This document shows, piece by piece, positions 62,608 to 64,000 of a stretch of 64,000 bases of DNA; the stretch's first letter is position 1, and every line of letters begins with the position of its first letter. Source of the DNA: Irpex lacteus (lineage: Eukaryota > Basidiomycota > Agaricomycetes > Polyporales > Irpicaceae); contig MQVO02000036.1 of NCBI GenBank assembly GCA_001986395.2, positions 1 through 64,000 of the forward strand, in the 5' to 3' direction. Position numbers and translations under genes: made by a program. Below the pieces are notes generated by a model. That model was not told the origin of the DNA, searched no databases, and worked only from the letters and a program-made list of their open reading frames with translations.

Positions 62608-63452
62608 TACTGTCGTGTATTCCAGGCACATCGAGAAGGCCGCATTATCCTCAATCGCAACTTATTCACGGTGGCATCGGTATCCACACGAGCCTTACCT
62701 CGCCGATCTTACTCCACGGTAGACAAGCTTTGACCTGCTTCCCCGCATTGCCAATGACAGGTTGATTGAGGGCAACTTGCAGTGAGAGCAGCCATCGGGC
62801 GGCGTCGCATACACATTCCACTCGTTATGCACTGGTATCATCGGCTCTTGCTATATAGCGCAACAAGATGGGCATGGTCTGTAATGTGCACATAATTGGA
62901 GAAATAATCTACTCCTCGTTTATCTCGCTCTCTACATCAGGTGCACTACAGACGCTGTGTGGATTAGACCCGCTTCTCCGGAGATAAGGCGTTCCGGGAA
63001 TGAGGATATGTTCTGAAGCTCTACCAGCAAGTACTTCGTGTAACGTGCTGAAATACAAACGGTACGCACATTCCCTTCCTCTTCTTTTATTCCCGTCACA
63101 AGCCGCTTATCTTGCTACGTGACGTAGGCTGCCTGTTTAAATTCTCGGACATAGGTGCTCCGCTATACTCTCGATTTACACATATATGTACTCCGAGATG
63201 CGAGGCAGAAAGGCTGATGATCCATTGGATGAAAAATGAATCTGAGATGAACATATGTTGAGCCTAACAAGAAGCTATTCAGATTTCATAACAGCTATGA
63301 CAGACGTCTATCTCTATAGTAACGTGTTCATTTGCGTTCATACTTTCGCGCTTGACTGACGACAGCACAGGTTTCGCAGTCTACGCACCGCGTCTCGAAT
63401 GGATCCTACTCACATGTCGTGCTATGTAAATTAATGTCTTCCGTTGTTCAAG
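62608..63452. other. Intergenic, nothing seen
   Basis: Non-coding flank between the membrane protein and the AT-rich MITE; no gene, RNA or repeat recognised. Confidence 0.5.
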
Positions 63453-63732
63453 CACTGCGTAACCAGTGTCATCTTTCCAGAGGAAAGATGTGAGAAAAGC
63501 TACTGAATAAATGATTACATTTTCAGCGGCTTTTCACACGGAAAGATGTGCTGTTTTTCCTCGATTTTTTCCAACATCTTTCTCAAACTGTATTGAATTC
63601 CGACATTTGTATCTACCTTTAGTTTGACTTTTTACTCCGGAAAAGGTAACTACAAATTAAGTAATTTTTCTGGCATATTTTTCGATGTTGCTCGCATTTT
63701 TCCTTCGAAAATATGACACTGGTTACGCAGTG
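63453..63732. mobile_element. MITE, 280 bp, CACTA/EnSpm-like (CACTG ends, 3-bp duplication)
   Basis: Ends are perfect 20-bp inverted repeats, 63453-63472 (CACTGCGTAACCAGTGTCAT) and its reverse complement at 63713-63732. AAG flanks both sides (63450-63452 and 63733-63735), a 3-bp target duplication. CACTG termini with a 3-bp duplication are the mark of the CACTA superfamily. The interior is strikingly AT-rich against its surroundings and has repeated GGAAAGATGTG or CATCTTTCC motifs near the left end, typical subterminal binding sites. There is no coding capacity, so it would be non-autonomous. Confidence 0.78.
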
Positions 63733-64000
63733 AAGCTTCAAGCATGGTTCTCACGAAGCTCGATGAACCAACCGTTATGACACCAGGCGGTGATGGTTCA
63801 CGTCCGCTATTAGATGCGCCGGGCCTCTACCGGACAGACAACATCTTATCCGTAGCAATGATACCTCGATGGTGAGTGAGCATACACTTAATAGTCTCGG
63901 TAGTTCACATTTCAAACCGTAGGTCATGTGAAGGATAATGTTAAAGGATAAGTAACTAACGCTGCGTACGCAGCTAGACCCGCTACCAGGATGCCTTCGC
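63733..64000. other. Window edge, nothing seen
   Basis: Last bases of the window; no coding frame long enough to judge. Confidence 0.4.

Overview
The window is nuclear DNA of a filamentous fungus, almost certainly an agaricomycete (Basidiomycota). Genes are packed on both strands. Nearly every one is split by many very short GT-AG introns of about 40-70 nt, and several carry micro-exons of 4-16 nt. Intergenic gaps run from a few hundred bases to about 2.8 kb. Families typical of mushrooms are present: LysM secreted protein, wax-synthase-like MBOAT, Old Yellow Enzyme, and small four-helix membrane proteins. I rebuilt the exon models by hand from splice signals and reading-frame phase. Nothing was checked against a database.

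Left part (1-17 kb), the accessory-looking end: a frameshifted relic of a secreted double-psi beta-barrel (RlpA-like) gene, a six-exon LysM secreted protein, a four-helix membrane protein, a secreted six-hairpin glycosidase, a wax-synthase-like acyltransferase, a DUR3-type urea transporter with a 6-nt exon and three GATAAG sites upstream, and an Old Yellow Enzyme reductase.

Middle (17.6-36.2 kb): two divergent RING-finger paralogues that share a 4-nt micro-exon surround a degraded locus. A 278-bp MITE with perfect 25-bp inverted repeats lies next to a 72-aa stand-alone helix-turn-helix protein resembling the cyanase N-terminus. A minus-strand run follows: class I glutamine amidotransferase-like protein, mannose-6-phosphate isomerase, a roughly 1460-aa Pro/Ser-rich protein with an F-box-like segment, and a class I methyltransferase.

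Right part (37.9-62.6 kb), mostly housekeeping: a four-helix membrane protein, calmodulin, Las17/WASP, a PrxQ-type peroxiredoxin, a leucine-rich-repeat protein, a glutathione S-transferase, transaldolase, eIF3 subunit L, an intracellular GH3 beta-glucosidase, a small hypothetical gene, and a second four-helix membrane protein. That last protein is a paralogue of the one at 4.6 kb, with the same intron phases. A second, AT-rich MITE (CACTG ends, 3-bp duplication) sits near the right edge.

The genes do not form one pathway. Themes include carbohydrate use (glycosidase, beta-glucosidase, PMI, transaldolase), nitrogen uptake (DUR3), actin and calcium signalling (WASP, calmodulin) and thiol or redox chemistry (peroxiredoxin, GST, OYE). 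I see no biosynthetic cluster, CRISPR array, rRNA or tRNA. The most unusual signals are the micro-exons, the two MITEs, the paralogue pairs, and apparent single-base losses that include one inside transaldolase.
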